NCBI RefSeq assembly: GCF_000413855.1
Contig: NZ_ATGG01000033.1
Span: 1 to 40,978, forward strand
Reading direction: 5' to 3'
Source: Acinetobacter gyllenbergii CIP 110306 = MTCC 11365
GTDB lineage: Bacteria > Pseudomonadota > Gammaproteobacteria > Pseudomonadales > Moraxellaceae
DNA: 40,978 nucleotides
Below the pieces are notes generated by a model. That model had not been told where the DNA came from and ran no database searches. It saw nothing but the letters and a program-made list of their open reading frames with translations. A program made the translations under genes and the position numbers. Positions 25,699-33,964 of this stretch are shown here, one piece after another (within the stretch, counting starts at the first letter, position 1; the number at the start of each line of letters is the position of its first letter).

Positions 25699-27434
25699 AA
25701 ATCTTGATCAATTGTGTCCATATTTTTTTGTGCCATATATTTTTGAAGAACAGGTAGTTCCTCATCATTTAGCAGTTCAAACTCAAATTGAACAAAACTT
25801 TGGGTAATTAATTGTGCGTTTAATAAATACACTTTGACTTCCTCTTTCCCCAATCTTAAATGAACGGCTTGGTGTTCTCTAAAAATTTGTGAACCTGGTA
25901 AAATTAAAGTTGTTTTTGTTTCATCCAGATTTTGGTTTTTTAATAAAAGTGTTGGATGATAATTGCTGATATGTCGGTCCGCCTGTATGCGAACAGCACA
26001 AGGGAAGATCTCTTGTGCCAATACTTCTAAACCGAGTTCCAGACTTTTCTCGCTCGATTGTTTGAGCCAACGAATTACGCCTCCACGCCAATGCCCATGT
26101 GATGTTTCTTTAACTAAAATGTATTCGCCTGTTCGTAGATTTTTTGGCGCTTCGCCAGACCACTTAATACGATAACCGTTGACACTGATATCCAGAATAT
26201 CTGCTTGATAAACGGCTTTGCTTTCACGACTTAAACGTTGAATCGCAGACTCTTGATTGTCAGAGGCGCTTTTTTTGTCCCAAGCAGACATAAATTTCGA
26301 TTCATTTTGTAGACCATAACTATGATCTAGCAATAAAGTCTCTGCGAAATTCTTGGCTTTAGATAGATAGAAGTGTGCCGTCAGTAAACCAAAGCAAATA
26401 TGCAGTTGCGCTGAGTATTCATAACGCTCATGACGGCGTTCGGCGGTTGTGCCTAAGATGGTTTGCACATGAAATTTAAGCGCAGGGGTTAAATAAATTT
26501 TTTCATTTTTAGAAATATATTCCGCATTTTTGTGTAAGGTTGCCGTGACATGGTCGAGTAGGCTATGGGTACTGATAAAAATATTCGGATTAAAGCCAGA
26601 GCTTTGTTTTTTATTATAAATGGGTGGATGGTCTTTGCTGGTATCCACCACATACTTGGTTAAATCAGTTTCTTTAGCCAAGATTTGAACCATTTTGGCC
26701 CAGTCAAAACTACACTGAAATAATGCCTGTATTTCAGATTGACGAATTTGATTGGTATTAAAAATATCCATCAAAATCAATTGTGCATAGGCTTGAGTAA
26801 TATTGCTGACGGAGCTTGGTTTGCCTTGGGCCTGATCCACGTTAGTATGCTGGTATTTGTGCATTACAGCAGCATCATAAAGTTGATGAGCGATTAACCA
26901 CTGTCCTGCAACAGGCTCGCTATACAACATATGTTGTTGATAGAGTAATTGAGTCAGTTGCTGCAAAGATTGGAAAGTCGCAAGTGTTCTGGCCGTTTGT
27001 AGATTCTTCTTTTGATTTAGGGCGAAAATAGAAAATTTTTGTTGATCAAGTTGGTCATTGCTACGACGTACGATATTGATATAAATAGCAGCAAAGTAAC
27101 AACGCAATAGCATTGCCAATTCAATGATATGCTCATTACGGTCAGAGCTGATTACACCTTGATTAAAAAAGTTTTTTTCTAGGCTACCCAAAACATTTTC
27201 AATGGTTGGATGCAGAACTTGAATTAAATCAAATCTTAAAGTTTCAGCACATTCTAATTCACTCAGCTCTAATAAAGCAGCAAACAGTGCTTTGGAGGTA
27301 TCGCCCAATTGCATGATGGACAGGTTGGAAATCCATTCATTCAGGCTTTTTGAATTGGTATCGCAAAAACTCAGTTTGTCTCGTCTTAAGACCGTTGGAA
27401 TTTGAAAAATATCCGAAAAAGCATTATTCATCAT
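25680..27434 (-). CDS. PilZ-domain protein
   Basis: 584 residues from ATG 27434; the frame runs back to 27497, but the longer start would overlap epmB and its extra residues look unlike a natural N-terminus. Most of the protein is helical with no motif I can name. The PilZ part is at about residues 400-505: RLSRESKAVYQADILDISVN then GYRIKWSG, with the D-x-S-x-x-G half of the PilZ motif intact and an imperfect R-x3-R half, so c-di-GMP binding is possible but not certain. It lies between epmB and the fimX-like gene with a 13-bp gap and an overlap. Pairing with FimX suggests a joint role in type IV pilus or twitching control. Confidence 0.82.
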   Translation of the reverse strand: MMNNAFSDIFQIPTVLRRDKLSFCDTNSKSLNEWISNLSIMQLGDTSKALFAALLELSELECAETLRFDLIQVLHPTIENVLGSLEKNFFNQGVISSDRNEHIIELAMLLRCYFAAIYINIVRRSNDQLDQQKFSIFALNQKKNLQTARTLATFQSLQQLTQLLYQQHMLYSEPVAGQWLIAHQLYDAAVMHKYQHTNVDQAQGKPSSVSNITQAYAQLILMDIFNTNQIRQSEIQALFQCSFDWAKMVQILAKETDLTKYVVDTSKDHPPIYNKKQSSGFNPNIFISTHSLLDHVTATLHKNAEYISKNEKIYLTPALKFHVQTILGTTAERRHERYEYSAQLHICFGLLTAHFYLSKAKNFAETLLLDHSYGLQNESKFMSAWDKKSASDNQESAIQRLSRESKAVYQADILDISVNGYRIKWSGEAPKNLRTGEYILVKETSHGHWRGGVIRWLKQSSEKSLELGLEVLAQEIFPCAVRIQADRHISNYHPTLLLKNQNLDETKTTLILPGSQIFREHQAVHLRLGKEEVKVYLLNAQLITQSFVQFEFELLNDEELPVLQKYMAQKNMDTIDQDLWEALK

Positions 27435-27447
27435 TGTGTTATCAATC

Positions 27448-28464
27448 TCAGAACGTTTGAACCCCAAAAAGCGGTGTTTTATTTTTTTCGCCCGCAATTT
27501 CCCTGACGAGTTTTGGGACGAGATATCCGGGTAAACTCGCTAATACATCACTGTATATTTGATCTATCTCTGAAGATCTTAAATCAAAATGCTGAGCACC
27601 TTTGACTTTATCTAAAACATGAAGGTAATAGGGCATTACTCGTGCGTCAAATAAACGGTGACTCAAGTCATTTAAAGTTTCTGCAGCATCATTCACACCT
27701 TTCAGTAAAACCGCCTGATTGAGCACGGTAATATGGTGAAGTGATAACTGTAATAACTTCGAGCAAGTGAAATCATCGAGTTCAGCTGCGTGGTTTGAGT
27801 GTACCACTACTACAATGCGTAGCCTACTGTTTTTTAATATAGAAATAAGCTCTTCATCAATACGATTTGGGATCACAATCGGAACCCGTGAATGAATTCT
27901 CAGTATCTTGATCTGAGGGAGAGATGCTAGACGTTCTAGCCACAAAGAAATTTTTCGATTGTTCAGCGTCAGTGGATCACCACCACTTAAAATCACTTCA
28001 TTGATTTGCGGATTTTGCTCAATATATTGCTTGATATTGATCCAGTCGTCATTTTTAGGCAGATTCTCCTGATAGGGAAAATGACGACGGAAACAATAGC
28101 GACAGTGAATCGCACAGGCACCAGTTAAGGTCAGCAAAAAACGCGATTGATATTTGTGTAAAACCCCAGCCATTTGATTGGCTGCTTCTTCGCCTAGCGG
28201 GTCAGTAACAAATTCAGGATGTTGTTCCAGTTCGAGATGATGTGGTAAGACTTGCAGTAGCAGAGGGTCGAATGGATCTCCGACGGTCATTTTTCCGACG
28301 AATACACGCGGGACGCGCAATTTAAACTGTTCAGAGGCGAGGATTGCCCCTGATAATAGTTGATCGGTAGATAACTCAAGCAGATTTAACAGCTCTAAAG
28401 GATCAGTAATTAGATCACTGAGTTGTGATTGCCAGTTTTGCTCTTGATGTAAATAGTTTATCAT
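27448..28464 (-). CDS. epmB: EF-P beta-lysine aminomutase EpmB (radical SAM)
   Basis: 338 residues from ATG 28464. A longer frame reaches 28494, but MINYLHQEQNWQSQLSDLIT aligns with the N-terminus of E. coli EpmB. EpmB turns (S)-alpha-lysine into (R)-beta-lysine, which EpmA attaches to EF-P. The radical-SAM cluster motif is CAIHCRYC (C-x3-C-x2-C, near residue 115), with the SAM-binding GGDPLTL near 160. PLP Lys is expected in the C-terminal part, in KGVND. It is divergent from efp, as in E. coli, with epmA elsewhere. Confidence 0.95.
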   Translation of the reverse strand: MINYLHQEQNWQSQLSDLITDPLELLNLLELSTDQLLSGAILASEQFKLRVPRVFVGKMTVGDPFDPLLLQVLPHHLELEQHPEFVTDPLGEEAANQMAGVLHKYQSRFLLTLTGACAIHCRYCFRRHFPYQENLPKNDDWINIKQYIEQNPQINEVILSGGDPLTLNNRKISLWLERLASLPQIKILRIHSRVPIVIPNRIDEELISILKNSRLRIVVVVHSNHAAELDDFTCSKLLQLSLHHITVLNQAVLLKGVNDAAETLNDLSHRLFDARVMPYYLHVLDKVKGAQHFDLRSSEIDQIYSDVLASLPGYLVPKLVREIAGEKNKTPLFGVQTF

Positions 28465-28518
28465 GCCATACGTTAAAAATAGTGTTAGTGTCACACCTGT
28501 GCGTGTAGTCTAACATTG

Positions 28519-28783
28519 GGGCTTGTTTAACGTTCATATATGATTGCGTTATTGGCTAAAATTTAATCAGGCGAGGCGTGAAACGCGGGGAATGGCTATT
28601 CCCTTGCCAAGTTTCATAACGAAGTATGAGGGAATTTTAGTCATAACCCTGCGGGACAGGGATGTTTTTTGTCGCTACTGCGTTATGTATGGTTTATTTA
28701 GAATAACTAAATTTCACCATCCATGCCTTTATCGTCGGAAAAATCTCCTCTGTCGTAACCAGATATGAATGTTAAACAAGCCC
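28519..28783. repeat. 265-bp inverted-repeat-bounded element (MITE-like) between epmB and efp
   Basis: The arms are 28519-28539 and 28763-28783, 20 of 21 bases identical when one is reversed and complemented. Each begins GGGCTTGTTTAAC from the outside, and an imperfect match continues inward for about 9 more bases. No clear target duplication flanks the ends (TAACATTG left, ATAAGATT right). The interior carries no protein gene; it has the C4-like RNA described separately. The segment separates epmB from efp, so any native promoters must lie outside it or have been replaced. Confidence 0.8.
28546..28700 (+). ncRNA. C4-like antisense small RNA
   Basis: Several conserved C4 blocks appear in order: GCGAGGCGTGAAACGCGGGG with a GCG/CGC mini-hairpin, the hairpin GGGAAT-GGCT-ATTCCC (28588-28603), TTGCC, GAGGGAATTTTAG (28628-28640), and CCCTG-CGGGA-CAGGG (28647-28661) followed by ATGTTTTTTGTC. 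This matches my memory of the phage P1/P7 C4 antisense RNA, which silences an antirepressor mRNA. C4-like sRNA genes occur in several copies in Acinetobacter genomes. A -10-like TATGAT (28539-28544) with TTGGGG 17 bases upstream would start the RNA at about 28551. Ends are approximate; targets are unknown. Confidence 0.6.
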
Positions 28784-28819
28784 ATAAGATTTGAGTTTTA
28801 AGTTTGGAGTGCGCCTTTC

Positions 28820-29389
28820 ATGGCCTATTATTCTACTAATGATTTTAAAGCAGGCCTTAAGGTTATGCTTGATGGCAACCCATGTTCAATCATGGAAAAT
28901 GAATATGTAAAACCAGGTAAGGGTCAAGCATTTAACCGTGTGAAATTACGTAACCTTCGCTCTGGTAAAGTATTAGAAAAAACTTTCAAGTCAGGTGACT
29001 CTTTAGAAGCAGCTGATATTGTAGAAGTTGAAATGGATTACCTCTACAACGATGGCGAAATGTGGAACTTCATGGATCCTGTATCTTTCGAGCAAATCGC
29101 TGCTGATAAAACAGCAATGGGTGATGCTGCGAAATGGTTAAAAGACGATTCTAATGAAAAATGTACGATCATGTTATTCAATGGCGTACCTTTAACTGTA
29201 AGCCCACCGAACTTCGTTGTGCTCAAAATTGTTGAAACTGATCCAGGTGTTCGTGGTGATACTTCTGGCGGTGGCGGTAAGCCTGCGAAACTTGAAACAG
29301 GTGCTGTGGTACGTGTTCCATTATTCGTACAGCAAGAAGAAAGCGTTCGTGTAGACACACGTACTGGTGACTACCTAGAACGTGCATAA
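28820..29389 (+). CDS. efp: Elongation factor P
   Basis: 189 residues, standard length. It relieves ribosomes stalled on polyproline. The modified Lys is in VKPGKGQAFNRVK (third Lys of the block, near residue 34), which EpmA/EpmB lysylate; epmB is divergent just upstream, consistent with that pathway rather than the rhamnose route. The OB domains follow in order, with RVDTRTGDYLERA at the C-terminus. It has its own terminator. Confidence 0.98.
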   Translation: MAYYSTNDFKAGLKVMLDGNPCSIMENEYVKPGKGQAFNRVKLRNLRSGKVLEKTFKSGDSLEAADIVEVEMDYLYNDGEMWNFMDPVSFEQIAADKTAMGDAAKWLKDDSNEKCTIMLFNGVPLTVSPPNFVVLKIVETDPGVRGDTSGGGGKPAKLETGAVVRVPLFVQQEESVRVDTRTGDYLERA

Positions 29390-29431
29390 TTGTGAATGAG
29401 TGGCAGAGCTACTCAAGACATACAATTATCG

Positions 29432-29462
29432 AAGGGATGATTAAACAATCATCCCTTTTTTT
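29432..29462 (+). terminator. efp terminator
   Basis: AGGGATGATT/AATCATCCCT stem (29433-29442 with 29447-29456), loop AAAC, followed by seven T. Ends the efp transcript about 45 bases past the stop. Confidence 0.9.
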
Positions 29463-29584
29463 ATGCCAAAGTATTAGATAAATAATTGAAGCTAGAAGGT
29501 AAACTTACAAAGATATTTCTTCTACAGAAAATATGGAAAGGGAAATCTAAATAACCACGCGTTATGTATTTGAGAGGTTTTTGA

Positions 29585-31687
29585 ATGGAGACAACACAAG
29601 CAAAGTCATCACTTCCCTCAAAACTCCTATGGAGTTTGGTTGCCATCGTCGGGGCAATTTCATTTGGGATATTGGCGGTGAGTCGTGGTGAGCATGTCAA
29701 TGCAGTCTGGTTGGTTCTTGCGGCGGTCTGTGTATATAGCATTGCATATCGGTTCTACAGTTTATTTATTGCAAACAAAGTTTTTGAATTAAATCCTAAA
29801 CGGTTAACTCCAGCACATCGCCTTGCTGACGGTCTGGATTATGTTCCGACCAATAAATTCGTTTTATTCGGTCATCACTTTGCCGCGATTGCGGGTGCAG
29901 GGCCTTTAGTCGGTCCAATTCTCGCAGCACAAATGGGTTATTTACCTGGAACGATCTGGCTCTTGGTCGGTGTGGTGATTGCGGGTGCGGTACAAGATTT
30001 TCTGGTTCTATTTATCTCAACGCGCCGAGATGGCCGCTCTTTGGGTGAAATGGCGAAACAGGAGCTCGGTACTTTTGCAGGTGTGATTGTCATGCTGGGT
30101 ACGTTGGGTGTGATGATCATTATCCTTGCGGTACTCGCATTGGTCGTCGTGAAAGCCTTGGCACATAGCCCATGGGGGGTATTCAGTATTGCAGCCACCA
30201 TTCCTATTGCATTATTCATGGGCATTTACATGCGTTATCTACGCCCAGGAAAAATTGCAGAGGTATCCATCATCGGTTTTGTACTAATGATGGCGGCGAT
30301 TGTCTATGGTGGTGATGTTGCAAAAGATCCATATTGGGGGCAGTTATTTACCCTCAGTGGTACTCAATTGACATGGGCCTTAATTATTTATGGTTTTATC
30401 GCCTCTGTTTTACCGGTTTGGTTGTTATTAGCACCGCGTGACTACTTATCGACTTTCCTTAAAATTGGTGTGATTGCAGGCTTGGCGATCGGGATTATCT
30501 TTGCGATGCCTGATCTGAAAATGCCAGCAGTGACCCACTTTGTTGATGGTACTGGTCCTGTATTTGCAGGTAGTTTATTTCCTTTCTTGTTTATTACCAT
30601 CGCCTGTGGTGCGATTTCAGGTTTCCATGCCTTAGTTGCATCTGGTACAACGCCTAAATTGGTCGATAACGAAGTCAATATTCGTATGATTGGTTATGGT
30701 GGTATGTTGATGGAGTCTTTTGTCGGCATCATGGCCATGATCTGTGCGACAGTACTTGATCCAGGGATTTACTTTGCGATTAATGCGCCAGCAGCAGTTT
30801 TAGGGACCTCGGTTGAGACCGCAGCGGAAGCAGTGCGTAATCTTGGTTTCGTGGTGAGTCCAGAAATGTTGACCTTATTGGCTCAGGAAGTCGGTGAGAG
30901 TTCAATCCTGTCTCGTACTGGTGGTGCGCCTACATTTGCAATTGGTATGGCACATATCATTTCAGAGATTTTCAACAACCGCTCAATGATGGCATTTTGG
31001 TATCACTTTGCGATTCTGTTTGAAGCCTTATTCATTTTGACTGCAGTCGATGCAGGAACACGTGCATGTCGTTTCATGGTGCAAGATACTGTGGGTATCG
31101 TGGTACCAGCGATTAAACAATCGAGCTCATTTTTTGGGAATTTGGTCGGAACGTTTGTCGCGGTAGCTGGTTGGGGCTTCTTTGTTTACCAAGGGGTGGT
31201 TGACCCACTTGGCGGAATTAACTCCTTGTGGCCGTTATTTGGTATTGGTAACCAAATCTTGGCATCCATGGCCTTGATCTTGGGTACAGTTATTCTATTC
31301 AAGATGAAAAAAGAGAAGTATGTTTGGGTCACGATTGTCCCGACGATTTTCTTATTCATTACCTCGATGACGGCGGGTTGGCAAAAGATTTTCCATGAAA
31401 ATCCAAAAATTGGCTTCCTTGCGCAAGCGAATCGTTTCTCGGATGCAATTGCCCGTGGTGAGGTGCTTGCACCAGCCAAAACCGTTGCTGAAATGCAAAC
31501 CATTGTGATGTCGAATCAGATCAATGCAGCACTCTGTGGCTTCTTTATGATCGTCGCAATTGTGATGGTGATTGCTTCGATTGGCATTATACGTAGAGCA
31601 TTGGCAAGCCCAACACCAACCGTGAACGAAGCACCAGCTGTTTATTCAGAAACCCCAATGACTGCGAATAGCATCAAAGGAGAGTAA
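29585..31687 (+). CDS. cstA: Carbon starvation protein A (CstA-family transporter)
   Basis: 700 residues, against 701 in E. coli CstA. About 16 to 18 membrane segments; hallmark blocks FGHHFAAIAGAGPLVGPILA at about 98-117 and GAVQDFLVLFISTRRDGRSL shortly after. The family includes the E. coli peptide importer CstA and the pyruvate importer BtsT; E. coli CstA was named for peptide uptake during starvation, while pyruvate import is shown for both types. It shares a junction with the small ybdD-type gene 2 bases downstream. Confidence 0.95.
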   Translation: METTQAKSSLPSKLLWSLVAIVGAISFGILAVSRGEHVNAVWLVLAAVCVYSIAYRFYSLFIANKVFELNPKRLTPAHRLADGLDYVPTNKFVLFGHHFAAIAGAGPLVGPILAAQMGYLPGTIWLLVGVVIAGAVQDFLVLFISTRRDGRSLGEMAKQELGTFAGVIVMLGTLGVMIIILAVLALVVVKALAHSPWGVFSIAATIPIALFMGIYMRYLRPGKIAEVSIIGFVLMMAAIVYGGDVAKDPYWGQLFTLSGTQLTWALIIYGFIASVLPVWLLLAPRDYLSTFLKIGVIAGLAIGIIFAMPDLKMPAVTHFVDGTGPVFAGSLFPFLFITIACGAISGFHALVASGTTPKLVDNEVNIRMIGYGGMLMESFVGIMAMICATVLDPGIYFAINAPAAVLGTSVETAAEAVRNLGFVVSPEMLTLLAQEVGESSILSRTGGAPTFAIGMAHIISEIFNNRSMMAFWYHFAILFEALFILTAVDAGTRACRFMVQDTVGIVVPAIKQSSSFFGNLVGTFVAVAGWGFFVYQGVVDPLGGINSLWPLFGIGNQILASMALILGTVILFKMKKEKYVWVTIVPTIFLFITSMTAGWQKIFHENPKIGFLAQANRFSDAIARGEVLAPAKTVAEMQTIVMSNQINAALCGFFMIVAIVMVIASIGIIRRALASPTPTVNEAPAVYSETPMTANSIKGE

Positions 31688-31689
31688 GT

Positions 31690-31992
31690 ATGGACTTTAA
31701 AATTGCTCGACAAGGCAGTGCGGTGATTGTGAAAATTATTAAATTCACCATCATGTCGCAAAAACATTTGCTTTTATCACCGAAGAATTGGTCACGGATT
31801 GCTGTGTTATGGCAACGTTTGCAGCAAAGTTTTCGTCTAATGGTTGGTGTGCCTGATTATGAAACTTATGTGCAGCATATGAAAGCGCATCATCCTGATC
31901 TAACACCAATGGACGCCAAGACTTTTTATCGTCATTGTATTGATGCGCGTTATCCTTCAGCGGGCGGTAATATGAAAAAATGCCCTTGCTAG
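31690..31992 (+). CDS. ybdD: YbdD/YjiX-family small protein, CstA partner
   Basis: 100 residues. The conserved core from about residue 30 to 98 (RLMVGVPDYETYVQHMKAHH, FYRHCIDARYPSAGGN and the Cys-containing end KKCPC) matches the short YbdD/YjiX family that accompanies cstA or btsT. The protein is about 35 residues longer at the N-terminus than E. coli YbdD. ATG 31690 is preceded by AAAGGAGA overlapping the cstA stop, which supports this start; an in-frame ATG at 31753 has no such site. Function is unproven, a transport accessory role is inferred. Confidence 0.9.
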   Translation: MDFKIARQGSAVIVKIIKFTIMSQKHLLLSPKNWSRIAVLWQRLQQSFRLMVGVPDYETYVQHMKAHHPDLTPMDAKTFYRHCIDARYPSAGGNMKKCPC

Positions 31993-32021
31993 AAATCAAT
32001 TGATTTCGTTGAAAAAAAACC

Positions 32022-32053
32022 AAAACAGTGTATGTTGAAACATGCACTGTTTT
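32022..32053 (+). terminator. Terminator between ybdD and the moxR operon
   Basis: 12-bp stem with one G-U pair (AAAACAGTGTAT, 32022-32033, with ATGCACTGTTTT, 32042-32053) around an 8-base loop; the last four arm bases are T. It overlaps an upstream in-frame ATG of the next gene (32032), which argues that translation of moxR starts later. Confidence 0.75.
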
Positions 32054-32070
32054 ATTTTGGGGAGAGGATG

Positions 32071-33030
32071 ATGTGGGGCATGCAGCAGACTTCGGTTCAG
32101 CACAAAAAACAACAAAACCAAGCATTAGAACAAGATATTCAAAGTTTTGCACAGAAGATTGAACACTTTTTAATTGAAGTGAATCAGCTTATTTTGGATA
32201 AGCCACAACAGACCAAACTGGCTTTGACCTGTCTATTGGCTGGTGGACATGTATTGTTTGAAGATCTACCTGGATTGGGGAAAACCACCTTAGCCAGTGC
32301 CTTGGCGCGTCTAGCGGGATTGCACTTTCAGCGTATTCAATTTACCAATGATATGTTGGCCAGCGACGTCATTGGGATCAATATTTTTAATCAAAAAGAA
32401 CATGTATTTGAGTTTAAACAAGGCCCTGTTTTTACTCAAATCTTACTTGCTGATGAAATTAACCGCTGTAGTCCTAAAACCCAAAGTGCATTACTTGAAG
32501 CGATGGAAGAAGGGGCTGTTACCGTAGATGGCGTGCATTATGAGTTGCCGCAACCCTTTTGGGTGTTGGCCACGCAAAATCCACTGTTTCAAAGTGGAAC
32601 TTATGCATTGCCAGAGTCTCAACTAGACCGCTTTTTGATGCGGTTGTCTCTGGGTTATCCATCTCGTCAAGCAGAAAAGCTACTCCTACAACAAAGCTCA
32701 CGCCAAGTCCTGATTCATCAATTAGATGCGGTCTTTACCCAAGCCGATATTTTACATTTACGTGAGTTGGCAAAGCAGATTTTCTTGAGCGATGTCATCC
32801 TTAATTATATTTTAGATTTGGCTGCTGAAACGCGTAAGCAAAGACATGGCTTATCTACCCGTGGCGTGTTGGCATTAAAGGCCGCAGCACAAGCCTATGC
32901 GTTGGTTGAAGGACGCAGCTTTGTTACGACTGATGATGTGCAAACCGTATTTGTCGCTGTTACGGCACATCGTCTTGGTCTAGGCGATGCGGAGGTAAAA
33001 CAGATTTTGCAGTCGGTTGAAGCATTGTAA
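32071..33030 (+). CDS. MoxR-family AAA+ ATPase
   Basis: 319 residues from ATG 32071; ATG 32068 is also possible. GGAG at 32061-32064 gives good spacing for 32071, and the frame's earlier ATG at 32032 lies inside a terminator hairpin. Walker A is GLGKTTLA near residue 60, Walker B LLADEINRCSPKTQSALLEA near 125, sensor 1 in WVLATQNPLFQSG, and the C-terminal lid contains RHGLSTRGVLALKAAAQAYA. MoxR ATPases act as chaperones for partner proteins, commonly encoded alongside DUF58 proteins, as here. Start of a three-gene operon. Confidence 0.92.
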   Translation: MWGMQQTSVQHKKQQNQALEQDIQSFAQKIEHFLIEVNQLILDKPQQTKLALTCLLAGGHVLFEDLPGLGKTTLASALARLAGLHFQRIQFTNDMLASDVIGINIFNQKEHVFEFKQGPVFTQILLADEINRCSPKTQSALLEAMEEGAVTVDGVHYELPQPFWVLATQNPLFQSGTYALPESQLDRFLMRLSLGYPSRQAEKLLLQQSSRQVLIHQLDAVFTQADILHLRELAKQIFLSDVILNYILDLAAETRKQRHGLSTRGVLALKAAAQAYALVEGRSFVTTDDVQTVFVAVTAHRLGLGDAEVKQILQSVEAL

Positions 33031-33044
33031 GTGAGTACAGACCT

Positions 33045-33962
33045 ATGCAAACTGGACTCAAACAGCAACTCAGCCAATGGATTGCCAAACGATTTCAAGT
33101 GGATCAGAGCAAAACCTTGCGACAAAAAGATGTATTGGTTTTTATCTATAAACAGGGTTTTTTGTATTTAATCCTCATTTTGATTACCTTTATTGCTGGC
33201 ATTAACTATGCCAATAACCTGATTTTAGGGTTCTGCTTTTTAATCAGTGCCATCCTGTGCATTAGTTTTTACCTGACCTTCAAACAATTACATGATCTGC
33301 AAATCGATCTTGTCCCTCCTGAAGTGGGGCAGGTTGATCAAGTGCTCAGTTTAAAGTTGCTCATTAAACAATCCGTTGCTTCGGCACGCTATCTACGAAT
33401 TCAATGGCAAGCTCGAGAACAATTGATTTATATCGATCAAACTCAACACAGTGTTGAATTACCTTTTATTGCAGAAAAGCGCGGACTTTATGAATTTGAG
33501 ACCATTAAAATTTATTCGACTTATCCTCTTGGTTTAGTCCGTGCTTGGACTTATTTATCGCCAAAACAAAAAGTCTGGATTGCCCCCAAAGCCTATGACT
33601 GGCAGAAAGAACACAAAAACCAAGCAACTTCTGCTCAAGATAGTTTAGATGAGTTTAAAGAACTTCGAGGCTTTCAACACGGTGATTCCTATCAGAATGT
33701 CGCATGGAAACAGGTTGCACGTGGGCAGGGATTTCTGATCAAAATGTTTGAGGCACAAGCCAATCACCAGCATCTTGAAATTGACTATCAGCAGATTCCC
33801 GCACAAAGTCATGAAGATAAAGTGAGTTTTATGATGGGTTTGGTCGAGCAATGCGAACAATTGGGTGATGATTATGCCTTAATTTTACCGCAGACACGTT
33901 TGGAGCGCGGACAAGGACAATCCCAGTTGATTAAAGCAAAACTTTTATTGGCGCAGGCGTAG
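33045..33962 (+). CDS. DUF58-domain protein
   Basis: 305 residues. Two N-terminal membrane segments (FLYLILILITFIAGINYANN and a second, ending LCISFYLTF), then a cytoplasmic DUF58 part. The family signature is clear around residues 200-240: DEFKELRGFQHGDSYQNVAW then KQVARGQGFLIKMFE. It is 14 bases from moxR and 2 bases from tgpA, which is the usual trio. DUF58 proteins have a VWA-like fold; the partnership with MoxR and a transglutaminase-like protein is common in proteobacteria, and its physiological role is open. Confidence 0.92.
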   Translation: MQTGLKQQLSQWIAKRFQVDQSKTLRQKDVLVFIYKQGFLYLILILITFIAGINYANNLILGFCFLISAILCISFYLTFKQLHDLQIDLVPPEVGQVDQVLSLKLLIKQSVASARYLRIQWQAREQLIYIDQTQHSVELPFIAEKRGLYEFETIKIYSTYPLGLVRAWTYLSPKQKVWIAPKAYDWQKEHKNQATSAQDSLDEFKELRGFQHGDSYQNVAWKQVARGQGFLIKMFEAQANHQHLEIDYQQIPAQSHEDKVSFMMGLVEQCEQLGDDYALILPQTRLERGQGQSQLIKAKLLLAQA

Positions 33963-33964
33963 TC

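Noticed and set aside
28544..28768. 74-codon plus-strand frame between epmB and efp
   Set aside because: It spans the C4-like RNA hairpins and the right inverted arm; there is no ribosome-binding site and no family resemblance. RNA structure explains the segment better.
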